Position numbers and translations under genes: made by a program
The notes under the pieces: generated by a model
What the model was told of the DNA's origin: nothing
Seen by the model: only the letters and a program-made list of their open reading frames with translations
The model's database searches: none
Shown: positions 27,256 to 34,836 of the stretch, piece by piece
Numbering within the stretch: position 1 is the first letter of the stretch
How the letters are laid out: every line of letters starts with the position of its first letter
IMG/VR virus record: IMGVR_UViG_3300036851_000360
Coordinates: 1 to 64,000 of that record
Direction: 5' to 3' (one strand)
Source: a virus
Length of the DNA stretch: 64,000 nucleotides

Positions 27256-27966
27256 ATGGCTATTCGGTTCGACGCAGCCGGAGATCGCGTCTACATCGCC
27301 ACCACGCTGCCAAACCCCGCAACGACGGGGTTGACGATCCTCGGGTGGTGGCGGGTACGGGTCGACCGCGACGACTACTCGGCCTACTACCGGACCTCCG
27401 CGGCCGGGACGTCGATCCACACCGTTGAAACCACCTCCACCGGGCTTGGGGTGAACATCTTCACCCCGTCCGGGGAGATCACCGACACCTACATCAACGC
27501 GGTCGACGAGTGGGTGGGGATCGCGGTCGTCGACAACGGGTCCGGCACGGTCACCCAGTACGTCCGCCCGGATGGGGGTGCGACCACGTCGAACAGCGGC
27601 GCGATCGCCTCCGGCACACCTGACCTGTTGTGTGTCGGCGGCCGGTCACAGTCCGACGCCACGGAGTGGTTCAACGGCGCTGCTACGCACGTCCGCGTGT
27701 TCGCCGACGCGCTCACCCAGGCCGAGATCGAGGACGAGTGGGCGTCGGCGAACCCGGTGCTGACAGCGTGGGCGGACTACCCGTTTCAGTCCGACATCCA
27801 GGACGCCTCAGGGAACGGCCGGCACCTCACCGCCGTGTCCGGCACGCCAGCGTTCGAACCGGGGCCGCTACCGGCCGACTCGACCACGGCGACCAGGTCG
27901 CGGGTTCTGACGCATGCCCGTCCACGTCTCGTCCGCGGTCGGACCCGCGCTGGCCGCAGACCATAG
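27256..27966 (+). CDS. LamG/concanavalin A-like tail-associated protein
   Basis: A 236-residue protein with a single concanavalin A-like (LamG) domain: AIRFDAAGDRVYIA, LTILGWWRVRVDRDDYSAY, then WFNGAATHVRVFADALTQAE near the end of the domain. These domains bind glycans or peptides. The C-terminal 35 residues are Arg-rich and low-complexity. It continues the tail-tip operon and may be an accessory receptor-binding protein. GGGGAG lies 6 nt before the ATG. Confidence 0.7.
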   Translation: MAIRFDAAGDRVYIATTLPNPATTGLTILGWWRVRVDRDDYSAYYRTSAAGTSIHTVETTSTGLGVNIFTPSGEITDTYINAVDEWVGIAVVDNGSGTVTQYVRPDGGATTSNSGAIASGTPDLLCVGGRSQSDATEWFNGAATHVRVFADALTQAEIEDEWASANPVLTAWADYPFQSDIQDASGNGRHLTAVSGTPAFEPGPLPADSTTATRSRVLTHARPRLVRGRTRAGRRP

Positions 27967-27991
27967 CAACCCCGATCGGAGGCCCGGCCGG

Positions 27992-28330
27992 GTGGACGCG
28001 GTCCTGACCACGCTCATCGGGGCAGCCCCACAACTCGGTGTCGGCGGCATCCTCCTCACCCTGCTGGCGTTGTTGATGCGCCGGGAGTCGCAGGACCGGG
28101 CTGACTACCGCACCCAGATCGCGGAGCTGTCGTCCCGGCACGCCGACGAGTTGAGGCGGATCAACGAGTCGCACGATGCGGAACTCGCCGAACTGCGTGT
28201 GGAGATCAAAGGTTTGCGGGTGCAGCTCGACGAGGTCAACCGGAAACTCGACGAGGAACGTGGCCTGAGGCGGGCAGCGGAGGACTCCATGCGACCCCGG
28301 CACCGGCGCACCCCAGGCGACACCCCATGA
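27992..28330 (+). CDS. membrane-anchored coiled-coil protein
   Basis: A 112-residue protein with one hydrophobic segment (about residues 12-28, [15 protein letters not shown]) followed by a long charged coiled coil ([10 protein letters not shown] ... [13 protein letters not shown]). GTG 27992 with GGAGG 9 nt upstream is preferred to ATG 27914, which would overlap the previous gene by 53 nt. It may be a holin-like or spanin-like accessory or an anchored virion protein; the sequence alone does not decide. Confidence 0.65.
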   Translation: MDAVLTTLIGAAPQLGVGGILLTLLALLMRRESQDRADYRTQIAELSSRHADELRRINESHDAELAELRVEIKGLRVQLDEVNRKLDEERGLRRAAEDSMRPRHRRTPGDTP

Positions 28331-29022
28331 ACCGGGCCCGGCACCGGCTGCAACTGTGGACCCGGAACCGGATGGTGATGCTCGCCGTCGCCGCCACGGC
28401 GGTGCTGTTCATCGTCGCCGCGTCAGTGTGGGCCCAGCTCGGGCAGCAGGCCGCGCAGCAGCAGACCGGGGTAGTGGAACAGCAGCGCGACCAGGCGACC
28501 GAGCAACGAGACGACGCCGCCGCGCAGGCCGTGTCCCTCGCCGAGCAGATCAAGGCGGCGTGCGGGGACGGGTCCCTGTCAGGGGCAGTGTGTGAGCAGG
28601 CGGAGCAAGTCGCTGCAACACCCGTCCCTGGACCGGTTGGACCCCAAGGCGTCCCCGGGGCGTCTGGGCAACCCGGGACAGCCGGCGAGCCCGGCGCGGC
28701 TGGACCTGCTGGACCGACCGGGACGGCTGGCGACCCGGGGGCTACTGGCCCTGCCGGGCCCGCCGGCACGGATGGCCGGGATGGTGTGGACGGCGCGGAT
28801 GGTGTCGACGGGCAGGATGGCGAGCCTGGTCCAGCTGGCCCGGCAGGTCCACAAGGACCGACTGGCGAGCCTGGAGAGGACGGCCAGGACGGCGACGACG
28901 GGCCCCAAGGCCCACCCGGTGAGCCGCCAGCCTCCTACACGATGACCATCCTTGGGATCACGTACACGTGCACCCGCACCGGCGGGGACAACACCTCGCC
29001 CACATACACCTGCTCGACCTGA
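28327..29022 (+). CDS. collagen-like membrane-anchored protein
   Basis: A 231-residue protein: basic N-terminus, transmembrane helix (about residues 16-36, [20 protein letters not shown]), coiled-coil stalk (38-80), then about 100 residues of Gly-X-Y collagen repeats (from [20 protein letters not shown] to PQGPPGEPP) and a short Cys-containing C-terminal cap (YTCTRTGG). Coupled by ATGA to the upstream gene. Collagen repeats are known in phage fibers, but an N-terminal anchor suggests it may instead be shown on the infected cell surface. Confidence 0.75.
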   Translation: MNRARHRLQLWTRNRMVMLAVAATAVLFIVAASVWAQLGQQAAQQQTGVVEQQRDQATEQRDDAAAQAVSLAEQIKAACGDGSLSGAVCEQAEQVAATPVPGPVGPQGVPGASGQPGTAGEPGAAGPAGPTGTAGDPGATGPAGPAGTDGRDGVDGADGVDGQDGEPGPAGPAGPQGPTGEPGEDGQDGDDGPQGPPGEPPASYTMTILGITYTCTRTGGDNTSPTYTCST

Positions 29023-29067
29023 GCAGCTCTGATCCTTGCAGTTCAACGTCACCTTCTGGGAGACACC

Positions 29068-29766
29068 TTGAAGAAGATCGTCGTACCCGCTGCTGCCCTC
29101 GCGCTGTCTCTTATGACAGTTGGCGCGGGCCTGGCGCAGGCGGCGGAGCCGGCCAACTGCGCCGACGCCATAACCGCTCTCCAGCGCGCCGACTCGGACC
29201 ACCGCGCTGCTGTCGCCGCGGACGACAAGGCCGCCGCGGCGGAGAAGGCCGTCGACGACCTCGAGCGGGCAGAGGATCGGCTCGCGGACGCCGAGCGGGA
29301 TCTGGCGGCTGCGCGGGACACGCTCACGCGGGCCAAGGACCGTCTCGCCGATCTGAAGAAGCCCGGCGATGGCCCTGACGACAACACCACTCAGGAGCCG
29401 GGTGAGACCATCGGGAGCGAGCAGCAGATCGCCGACGCGCAGTCCGCTGTCGACGCCGCGGAGGACAAGGTCGATGACCTCACCGTCGTGCGCAACGACC
29501 GCCTGGAGGAGCGCAACGACGCTGTCGATCTGGAGAACGACGGCGACGCCGACGACCTGCAGGACGAGGCCGACAAGACCGACGCCGCCGCGCTGAAGAA
29601 GGCGGTCGACGAGGCGCGGGACGACTTCAACCGGATCTGCATCGACGAGGACGACCCCACCGACGACGTCACTACGACGCCCGCCACCCCGACGCCGGCG
29701 CCTGACGTGGACGTCACCGTCGTGACCCCCCGCGGGGGCGTGGCCACCGGCGGCGGTCCTGCGTGA
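29068..29766 (+). CDS. secreted coiled-coil protein with sortase-type C-terminal tail
   Basis: A 232-residue exported protein. A clear signal peptide (MKKIVVPAAALALSLMTVGA, cleavage after AQA) is followed by two long acidic coiled coils and a Thr/Pro linker. The C-terminus ends TPRGGVATGGGPA, which resembles the P-x-G-G-V-x-T-G tails of proteins encoded beside actinobacterial class E/F sortases. The next gene is a sortase overlapping by 4 nt. TTG 29068 has GGGAG 5 nt upstream. Inference: a surface protein processed by the phage sortase, altering the host wall. Confidence 0.7.
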   Translation: MKKIVVPAAALALSLMTVGAGLAQAAEPANCADAITALQRADSDHRAAVAADDKAAAAEKAVDDLERAEDRLADAERDLAAARDTLTRAKDRLADLKKPGDGPDDNTTQEPGETIGSEQQIADAQSAVDAAEDKVDDLTVVRNDRLEERNDAVDLENDGDADDLQDEADKTDAAALKKAVDEARDDFNRICIDEDDPTDDVTTTPATPTPAPDVDVTVVTPRGGVATGGGPA

Positions 29767-30410
29767 CCCAACGCCTCCTGTTCAGCGCGGCCCTCGGCGC
29801 CATTCTGGCCGGGGCCGCGCTGGTCGCCTGCACGACCACGGCCCAGGTGGTGGAGGATCTGCCGTCGGGTGGTGCGGCTGCAAGCTCGGTGCAGGCACCT
29901 GAGTTCGTTGAGGTTGCGGAGCCGACGGCGATCCGGATCCCGAAGATCGGGGCCAGTTCGGAGCTCGACGAGCTCGGGTTGAACGCCGACGGGTCCCTGC
30001 AGGTGCCGCCCGTTACGGATCCGTTGACCGCTGGCTACTACGCCGGCGCAAAGCCGGATGAGTCCGGGGACGAGGTCTTGCCTGGCGAGCTGGGCGCGGC
30101 GGTGGTCGCGGCTCATGTCGACGGCGTGATCAACGGGAAGAAGGGCCAGCCCGGGTTGTTCTTCCGGCTGCACCAGCTTGAGCCCGGCGACGAGATCTTC
30201 ATCGATCAGGCCGATGGCGGTCAGCTGCGGTTCCTCGTCGACCGCGTCGAAACCCACAGCAAGGACCGCTTCCCCTCCGACGCAGTCTATGGACCGACTG
30301 AGCGGCCAGAGCTGCGGCTCGTGACCTGCGGCGGATCGTTCTCGAGGACGTCAGGACATTACCTCTCCAACGTCATCGCGTTCGCGACCCTGGCGCCCGA
30401 GCAGCAGTGA
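29763..30410 (+). CDS. class F-like sortase
   Basis: A 215-residue transpeptidase candidate that would attach a secreted partner to the cell wall. The N-terminal signal ends in a lipobox-like LVAC (Cys23). The sortase domain shows IRIPKIGASSEL, catalytic His118 in AAHVDG and Cys189 in RLVTCGGSF. An Arg at 195 follows; the Arg that often lies just after the GHY motif is Leu here, so activity should not be assumed. It overlaps the upstream secreted protein (GTGA), its likely substrate. Sortases are uncommon in phage genomes. Confidence 0.82.
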   Translation: MTQRLLFSAALGAILAGAALVACTTTAQVVEDLPSGGAAASSVQAPEFVEVAEPTAIRIPKIGASSELDELGLNADGSLQVPPVTDPLTAGYYAGAKPDESGDEVLPGELGAAVVAAHVDGVINGKKGQPGLFFRLHQLEPGDEIFIDQADGGQLRFLVDRVETHSKDRFPSDAVYGPTERPELRLVTCGGSFSRTSGHYLSNVIAFATLAPEQQ

Positions 30411-31108
30411 TCGGTCGGTGCGCGTCCTGTCTGCACCGCCGTTCCGAGCACGACTACCCCCGCCCCAACGCTGGCTGCAGCCGATGCCTCTGTCCGATGT
30501 GGTTTGCGCCGATCTGGCTGCTCGGGTGGCGGGCGCTCAACCAGTGGCTCGCCGAGAAGGTGTGGAGGATCCCACGTGACCAGCCCGCACATTCCCGGCC
30601 GAGCCCAGCTAGCGCGGTGCCAGACGGAGGCGGCGTTCTGGCGGAACTACGCCGCCCTCGCCCGGTTCGCCCGGCCGGATCATCTGCCACCGCTGCGGAA
30701 CCAGAACCGCCGTCGTCTGTGGCCTCGCCCGCCGTGGCATCGGGCGTCCACACCGGCGGCGATTCCGCAGCAGCGGGCAGTCCCGCAAGGTTTGCCGCCG
30801 CGGTCCCGGATCGGGTTGCCGAGACGGTGAAGCAGTTCTGGGCCTGGCTGTTCCTGCCGCGCCGGGTCCTGTCGGCGATGGAGCGCGACATCGCCCGCGT
30901 GCAGTGGGCGCAGACCGAGACTCTGACCAGGTTGAAGGAGTTGAAGACGATGACCGTTGTGGTTGCCAAGCCGGGTGATCGCGGAGCGGCTCTGGCGGAA
31001 CTGTGGCAGGTGCGGGATCTCCTCGCCGAGAGTGACCCGGACCTCGCAGCCCGCCTCCACGCTGTCTATAACGCGCTCGTGGTCGCCCACCCGGGCGACG
31101 CGGGCTGA
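30407..31108 (+). CDS. Cys-rich N-terminus, helical C-terminus; possible mosaic frame
   Basis: A continuous 233-codon ORF coupled by GTGA to the sortase. Residues 1-60 hold a zinc-binding pattern (CASCLHRRSEHD ... CSRCLCPMW) and aromatic helix. Residues 140-233 form a charged helical region (AMERDIARVQWAQTETLTRL). Between them (about 30570-30810) third-position G/C falls sharply, and other frames look more gene-like. It may therefore be two genes read as one: a zinc protein at the 5' end and a separate gene starting near GTG 30827. Confidence 0.5.
   Translation: MIGRCASCLHRRSEHDYPRPNAGCSRCLCPMWFAPIWLLGWRALNQWLAEKVWRIPRDQPAHSRPSPASAVPDGGGVLAELRRPRPVRPAGSSATAAEPEPPSSVASPAVASGVHTGGDSAAAGSPARFAAAVPDRVAETVKQFWAWLFLPRRVLSAMERDIARVQWAQTETLTRLKELKTMTVVVAKPGDRGAALAELWQVRDLLAESDPDLAARLHAVYNALVVAHPGDAG
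30576..30830 (+). CDS. possible overlapping small gene, frame-disturbed
   Basis: An 84-codon ORF in another frame over the low-G/C-third-position stretch of the gene at 30407. It has an excellent GGAGG 7 nt before GTG 30576, and a convincing first part (TSPHIPGRAQLARC, TEAAFWRNYAALARFARP). After about 30680 its codons look poor while the third frame becomes gene-like with a CHRCGTRTA motif, suggesting a frameshift inside an original zinc-finger gene. Its stop overlaps a GTGA. Confidence 0.35.
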   Translation: MTSPHIPGRAQLARCQTEAAFWRNYAALARFARPDHLPPLRNQNRRRLWPRPPWHRASTPAAIPQQRAVPQGLPPRSRIGLPRR

Positions 31109-31110
31109 CC

Positions 31111-31152
31111 GGTGCCCCGCCCTTCTGTGCTCCCCATGGAGGGCGGGGCACC
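31111..31152 (+). terminator. strong hairpin, probable terminator
   Basis: A perfect 12-bp inverted repeat (GGTGCCCCGCCC at 31111-31122, its complement at 31141-31152) starts 3 nt after the stop at 31108, between two convergent genes. There is no T-run, so it may end transcription in both directions by a hairpin-dependent or Rho-assisted route. Confidence 0.65.
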
Positions 31153-31160
31153 ACCCCCCG

Positions 31161-31466
31161 CTACTGCGCAACGGGGATCCGCGGGCGCCACTCGCCCAGC
31201 ATCCGCCGCCCGATCATCCGCTTGACGGAAACCCACTGGCGGCCGTCGACGGGGCAGGTCCACAGCGTGCCGGATCGCAGGTCTGCTGGGTCTCCTTCAG
31301 GCTGGCATGTATGTGCCTCAGTGGACGGAGCCGCATCCTCGACCTGCGCCGTCAACCACTCGTGGGCGTCCTCAAGCGACTCGAAGTCGTGTCGCTCGAC
31401 GTAGGTGTCCTTGTTGGTGTCGCGGTAGATCTCGATCGTCACTCGGTACTCGCGAGTCTGCTCCAC
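31161..31466 (-). CDS. small hypothetical protein, opposite strand
   Basis: A 101-residue protein convergent with the exported-protein cluster. The N-terminal half is a mixed strand-helix domain (REYRVTIEIYRDTNKDTYVE, then SLEDAHEWLTAQVEDAA); the C-terminal half contains HTCQPEG ... WTCPVDG, a possible zinc site, and a basic helix. GTG 31466 has AGGA 7 nt upstream. No family recognised. Isolated opposite-strand placement before the lysis genes suggests its own promoter and possibly prophage-stage expression. Confidence 0.6.
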   Translation of the reverse strand: MEQTREYRVTIEIYRDTNKDTYVERHDFESLEDAHEWLTAQVEDAAPSTEAHTCQPEGDPADLRSGTLWTCPVDGRQWVSVKRMIGRRMLGEWRPRIPVAQ

Positions 31467-31499
31467 ACGCAGTTCCTACCAGCTGGTCAAGGAGGATGG

Positions 31500-31739
31500 A
31501 TGGGCGACTGGTATCTCGGCAACGACAACCGCTGGCACTACGACAAGAACGCACCCAGCCCGGGCCAGCAGCCAGCGGTGACGATGATGCACCCCGTCGT
31601 CCATCCCACACCGCCCGCCGAGCCTGTCTTCGCCGGCGACGTCGGGGACTGGGTCGACCCCAACGCCCCCGACCCCACCCCCGACGAGATCGCCGACCCG
31701 GAACACTCCGACTACGTCGACCCCTGGTTCGGGCCGTGA
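31500..31739 (+). CDS. small acidic protein before endolysin
   Basis: A 79-residue Pro/Asp-rich protein (MGDWYLGNDNRWHYDKN ... DPNAPDPTPDEIADPE). AAGGAGG lies just before ATG 31500, and the stop overlaps the endolysin start (GTGA), so expression is tied to lysis. It has no membrane segment or signal. Function unknown; the aromatic start resembles short surface-associated domains with paired Trp. A longer in-frame ORF back to 30957 overlaps two other genes and is rejected. Confidence 0.65.
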   Translation: MGDWYLGNDNRWHYDKNAPSPGQQPAVTMMHPVVHPTPPAEPVFAGDVGDWVDPNAPDPTPDEIADPEHSDYVDPWFGP

Positions 31740-32467
31740 CCCTGCTGCGGACGTACGAGCCCGCGAGGACCTGCACCGGCGGGCCCGAGCCGGGGGCGAA
31801 GGCGTTGATGGCGTGGTTTCTCGGCGCGTTCGGGTCGCAGGGCGGGAAGAACCTCGGCATCTACAACTGCCGGTCCGTCCGCGGTGGGTCCACCACGAGC
31901 TTGCACGGCGAGGGCCGGGCTTGCGACCTCGGTATCAACCCGCACGGCGCCCCCTACGGAACCCTCCTCGCCGAACGACTGCGGCTCAGCTCGGGCGAGC
32001 TCGGCATCCAGTGCCTCATCTGGAACCGGCGCATCTGGTCCGGCTCCTACCCCGATGCGGGCTGGAGGCACTACTCCGGCACCAACGCCCACGTTGAGCA
32101 TATTCACTTGGAGCTCTCAAGGGTGGCCGCGCGGAGCCTCACGCCAGCGCAGATTCAGCGAGTCCTGTCACCCGCCTCGCCCACCGCACGAGCGCCGTTG
32201 CCTCAGCCTGCGCCCCGCCCGCCAGTTCGGAAGGACGAACAGGTGTACATCAAGCACCAGCCCGACCCGACCAAGCCGGACATCTGGACCGCCCTGCTCG
32301 TGGGCCCGTTCTTCATCGGGCTGAACGCGAACGAGGCCCGTTCCGCAGACGGTGAGATCCAGCGGGGCGCGACCTGCCAGTGGGTGGAACGCGCGACGTG
32401 GGACGACCTGGACCGCCGCAGCATGGCCATCGCCCGCATTACCCCGAACACCCCCGGAGCGCAGTGA
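31736..32467 (+). CDS. endolysin, M15/LAS-type peptidase
   Basis: A 243-residue peptidoglycan hydrolase. The catalytic domain (residues 1-130) has the LAS metallopeptidase signature: STTSLHGEGRACD gives zinc ligands His57 and Asp64, and VEHIHLEL gives His124, as in M15 D,D-carboxypeptidase and ARV-1 VanY-like lysins. A Pro-rich linker (150-165) leads to a C-terminal domain (about 168-243) of unknown type, perhaps wall-binding. No signal peptide, so release should depend on the holin gene downstream. Coupled to the upstream gene by GTGA. Confidence 0.82.
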   Translation: MTLLRTYEPARTCTGGPEPGAKALMAWFLGAFGSQGGKNLGIYNCRSVRGGSTTSLHGEGRACDLGINPHGAPYGTLLAERLRLSSGELGIQCLIWNRRIWSGSYPDAGWRHYSGTNAHVEHIHLELSRVAARSLTPAQIQRVLSPASPTARAPLPQPAPRPPVRKDEQVYIKHQPDPTKPDIWTALLVGPFFIGLNANEARSADGEIQRGATCQWVERATWDDLDRRSMAIARITPNTPGAQ

Positions 32468-32520
32468 TCATGGGGGAGCACAGCCTGGTCAACGACCGGG
32501 ACGACACAACCGGAGGAACC

Positions 32521-32859
32521 GTGAATGTGCTTGGACGCGAGCCCGCGCAGTGGATCGGACTCCTGTCCGCCGCTGTCGCCCTGTTCTCTTCGCTCATCTT
32601 CCCGCTCGACGTCGGGCAGCAGGGCGCCGTGATCGCCGTCGCCACTGCCGGGTTCGGAATTGCGGGCGCGTTGGCGGTGTCGGCGGAGAAGGCTGCGCCG
32701 TTGGTCGCTGGCCTGGTGCAGTCGGTGATCGCCTTGGCGCTTGCCTTCGGGTTGCAGCTTCCCCCGGAGGTCCAGGGATCGATCATGGCGTTCGTTGCCG
32801 CAGGAGTGGCGTTCTACCTTCGCACTCAGGTCACCGCACCAGTACCCGCAGACGCCTAA
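32521..32859 (+). CDS. holin
   Basis: A 112-residue membrane protein with three to four hydrophobic segments (IGLLSAAVALFSSLIF; GAVIAVATAGFGIAGALAV; VAGLVQSVIALALAFGL; GSIMAFVAAGVAFYL) and the opening NVLGREPAQW common among actinophage holins. It would open the membrane to let the endolysin out. GTG 32521 follows GGAGG by 4 nt and is preferred; an in-frame ATG at 32470 would add 17 residues. Placed directly after the endolysin and before a terminator. Confidence 0.8.
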   Translation: MNVLGREPAQWIGLLSAAVALFSSLIFPLDVGQQGAVIAVATAGFGIAGALAVSAEKAAPLVAGLVQSVIALALAFGLQLPPEVQGSIMAFVAAGVAFYLRTQVTAPVPADA

Positions 32860-32905
32860 CCCCCCGAGCTCGCCCGGCGGGATCCCCGTCACGCCGGGCA
32901 GACGG

Positions 32906-32945
32906 AGAGCGGCCCCTTGCCTACGTGGGCAGGGGGCCGCTCTTT
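32906..32945 (+). terminator. terminator closing the late operon
   Basis: A 16-bp stem with one G-U pair (arms 32906-32921 and 32928-32943, core GAGCGGCCCC / GGGGCCGCTC) with a 6-nt loop, followed by TTTC. It separates the rightward late genes from the leftward block that ends at 32960, and could work in both directions. Confidence 0.85.
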
Positions 32946-32959
32946 CGTGCGTTCAGAGG

Positions 32960-33370
32960 TCAGCGGTGGCGCCGTTCCAGGACTTCGCGTGCACGAGCGT
33001 GGTCCGCTGTGGTCAGCGGTGTTGGCGCGGCGACCGCTGCGTGGATGCGCTCGTACCAGCCGTCCAGGATCAGACCGACCGGCACCTCTTCCCAGTCGAT
33101 CGGGCCGACCAAGCGGGTCAGGCCCGCGATGCGGGACACCACGTTCTCGCAGTTGATCGACCAGTTGCCGTTCAAGGCGTGCTGCCGAGCGTCTCGCAAG
33201 TCGGACCAGGCCAACTTGAGCAGCCAACGGAGCGCCGAGTCGGGCGTGGCGTACTCCTCGTCCACCTGGCTAGCCGCCTCGTCGATGTACTCCAGCGGGT
33301 CGCGTTCCCGCCACCGTTCCCTGAGGTCGGCTGCGGTCAGCTCCACGTACTCGGTCACGGTGCTCCTCAC
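32960..33370 (-). CDS. hypothetical protein at end of leftward block
   Basis: A 136-residue, Trp/Asp/Arg-rich helical protein (TAADLRERWRERDPLEYIDE ... SDLRDARQHALNGNWSINCE). It ends 15 nt from the terminator and its start overlaps the previous leftward gene by 4 nt. The pattern resembles hypothetical proteins carried by actinobacterial plasmids and phages, but no function is known. Confidence 0.7.
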   Translation of the reverse strand: MRSTVTEYVELTAADLRERWRERDPLEYIDEAASQVDEEYATPDSALRWLLKLAWSDLRDARQHALNGNWSINCENVVSRIAGLTRLVGPIDWEEVPVGLILDGWYERIHAAVAAPTPLTTADHARAREVLERRHR

Positions 33371-33639
33371 CAGTCGAAGTACTCGTCGTAGTCGCCTTCA
33401 CCGGCTGTCGGCGATTTCCCCTCGAACGACCGGACGTGACCGGGCCAGTAGTAGGGCGCTGCCGCGGTGCGCTCACCGTTCGGGCTGAGGATGTCCCGCA
33501 GCTCGACGCACCACTCGACCGGGATCACCTCGTCGTGCAGATCCTGCCCGAGGTGCTCGGACAGCAGCCATTGGATGTCGTCGGGCTGCAGCATGCCAAG
33601 ATCGGCGGCGAGATCAGGAGCGGTCATACCCTCAGCCAT
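33367..33639 (-). CDS. hypothetical acidic protein
   Basis: A 90-residue acidic protein (APDLAADLGMLQPDDIQWLL ... EGDYDEYFDW). ATG 33639 has GGAGGGAGAAG upstream and overlaps the preceding leftward gene by 8 nt. No motif recognised; the strongly acidic C-terminus could mimic nucleic acid, but this is speculative. Confidence 0.65.
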   Translation of the reverse strand: MAEGMTAPDLAADLGMLQPDDIQWLLSEHLGQDLHDEVIPVEWCVELRDILSPNGERTAAAPYYWPGHVRSFEGKSPTAGEGDYDEYFDW

Positions 33640-33898
33640 GGGGCTTCTCCCTCCGGAAACGTCGGGCGCCGTCCTCGCGCACCGTGCCATCCCAGTAGTA
33701 GGTGACAGCGTCGTAGAGCACCGCCTTGGATGCCTCGGTCAGTCCGAGGCCGGGTTGGGAGTCGTAGTCCTTCACCGCGACCCGGCGGCCCTCGGGGATC
33801 TCGAGGCGGCCGTAGCGTAGTTGGTCCGCGCTCACTTTGAACTCGCGACCGTCGTACGGCCCCCCGATGACCACGGCAAGGACCACTTCGTCAGCCAC
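33632..33898 (-). CDS. hypothetical protein
   Basis: An 88-residue protein beginning MADEVVLAVVIGGPYDGREF, a pattern common to many short actinophage and plasmid proteins (strand, GGPxDGxE turn, strand). It overlaps both neighbours and is part of a leftward four-gene unit. Function unknown. Confidence 0.7.
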   Translation of the reverse strand: MADEVVLAVVIGGPYDGREFKVSADQLRYGRLEIPEGRRVAVKDYDSQPGLGLTEASKAVLYDAVTYYWDGTVREDGARRFRREKPHG

Positions 33899-34322
33899 GG
33901 TTCACCTCCGTGTCCGGCGCCCACTCGGCCCTGTACGAGCCGTGACCAGCGTAGGGGAGAGCGAGCAGGCGCAGGGTCGGGCATGGCCACTCTAGGTAGC
34001 TGTCCCACGGCACCGGCGCGTGATCACAGAGTGTGCAAGTCCACCGGTACGGCGGACCACCCTCGACCCCACGCGGCTTGTGTAAGTCGATGATCCGCCG
34101 TTTCGCCTGTACCTCCGCGAGAACCCGCGCCGGATCCCACAGGGCGATGTGCCGAGCGTCCCGCTTCCGGTCGGCGACGTGGACGAGCTCGTCGTCAGGC
34201 CACCGGCAAACGTCTTCCTCCTCGGAGAGCCACCTCTGCCCCTCGTAGTGCGCGTCCTGCGCCACCTGCTCGTCCTCGTCGACCCGTTCCTTGAGGAAGG
34301 CCTCGAGCTCGTCACTCACCAA
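33891..34322 (-). CDS. DUF6221-like protein
   Basis: A 143-residue protein with the arrangement of the actinobacterial DUF6221 group: acidic N-terminal helix (DELEAFLKERVDEDEQVA), central VADRKRDARHIALWDPARVL then EVQAKRRIIDLH, and a C-terminal region with Cys residues and LLALPYAGH. The family is common on actinobacterial mobile elements and phages; its biochemical role is unknown. First gene of the leftward unit that ends at 32960. Confidence 0.75.
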   Translation of the reverse strand: MVSDELEAFLKERVDEDEQVAQDAHYEGQRWLSEEEDVCRWPDDELVHVADRKRDARHIALWDPARVLAEVQAKRRIIDLHKPRGVEGGPPYRWTCTLCDHAPVPWDSYLEWPCPTLRLLALPYAGHGSYRAEWAPDTEVNRG

Positions 34323-34351
34323 CGATCTCCGTCCGCTCGTAGCCTGCGATA

Positions 34352-34537
34352 ATGCCGCACTTCCGCCCCTACCAGGTCATCCCCGGTCACCCCATCACCA
34401 TCACGATCACCGCCGTGGACGGTGGGCGGGCCGAGGTGGTCGGGACGGTAGCCAAGGTGACCGACGTCGCGAGCCCGTCCACTGTGCTGCGGATGGAAGT
34501 CGTCGACGCCCACGTTCGGCCGCTACCAGCGAAGTAG
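34352..34537 (+). CDS. small beta-rich hypothetical protein
   Basis: A 61-residue rightward ORF between two leftward genes: MPHFRPYQVIPGHPITITIT followed by alternating strands. Codons are strongly G/C at third positions. No good ribosome site is visible before ATG 34352. No family recognised. Confidence 0.45.
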   Translation: MPHFRPYQVIPGHPITITITAVDGGRAEVVGTVAKVTDVASPSTVLRMEVVDAHVRPLPAK

Positions 34538-34538
34538 G

Positions 34539-34748
34539 TCACCTCTTCGATCCTCCCAGCTTCTCCGCGGCCAGCGCCGCCGAGTACAGGGTGCACGGCG
34601 ACTTCACCTTCCCCGACGAGTCCCCGCCGCTCGGGCACTTCGGGCAGCGCCCATCCGCCCCCGGCTTGTGCTCGGTGAGGATCTTCCTCGTCGTGTCGTG
34701 CCTCAGAATGAACCGCACCAGGTCCCCCGACAGGTCCTGGGCGCTCAC
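34539..34748 (-). CDS. small zinc-binding hypothetical protein
   Basis: A 69-residue protein with HKPGADGRCPKCPSGG ... SPCTLYSAAL, a compact Cys/His site seen in many short actinobacterial plasmid and phage proteins. GTG 34748 with GAGG 5 nt upstream is chosen over longer in-frame starts, which would overlap the divergent promoter region of the gene at 34837. Confidence 0.6.
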   Translation of the reverse strand: MSAQDLSGDLVRFILRHDTTRKILTEHKPGADGRCPKCPSGGDSSGKVKSPCTLYSAALAAEKLGGSKR

Positions 34749-34836
34749 CCCACCCTCAACATGTAGTGCTGCATTCGTGTGCTCCCCACACTGGTTGTGT
34801 TGGTTCCTGTCATGGTCTGGCCGCATACTGCAAGCC

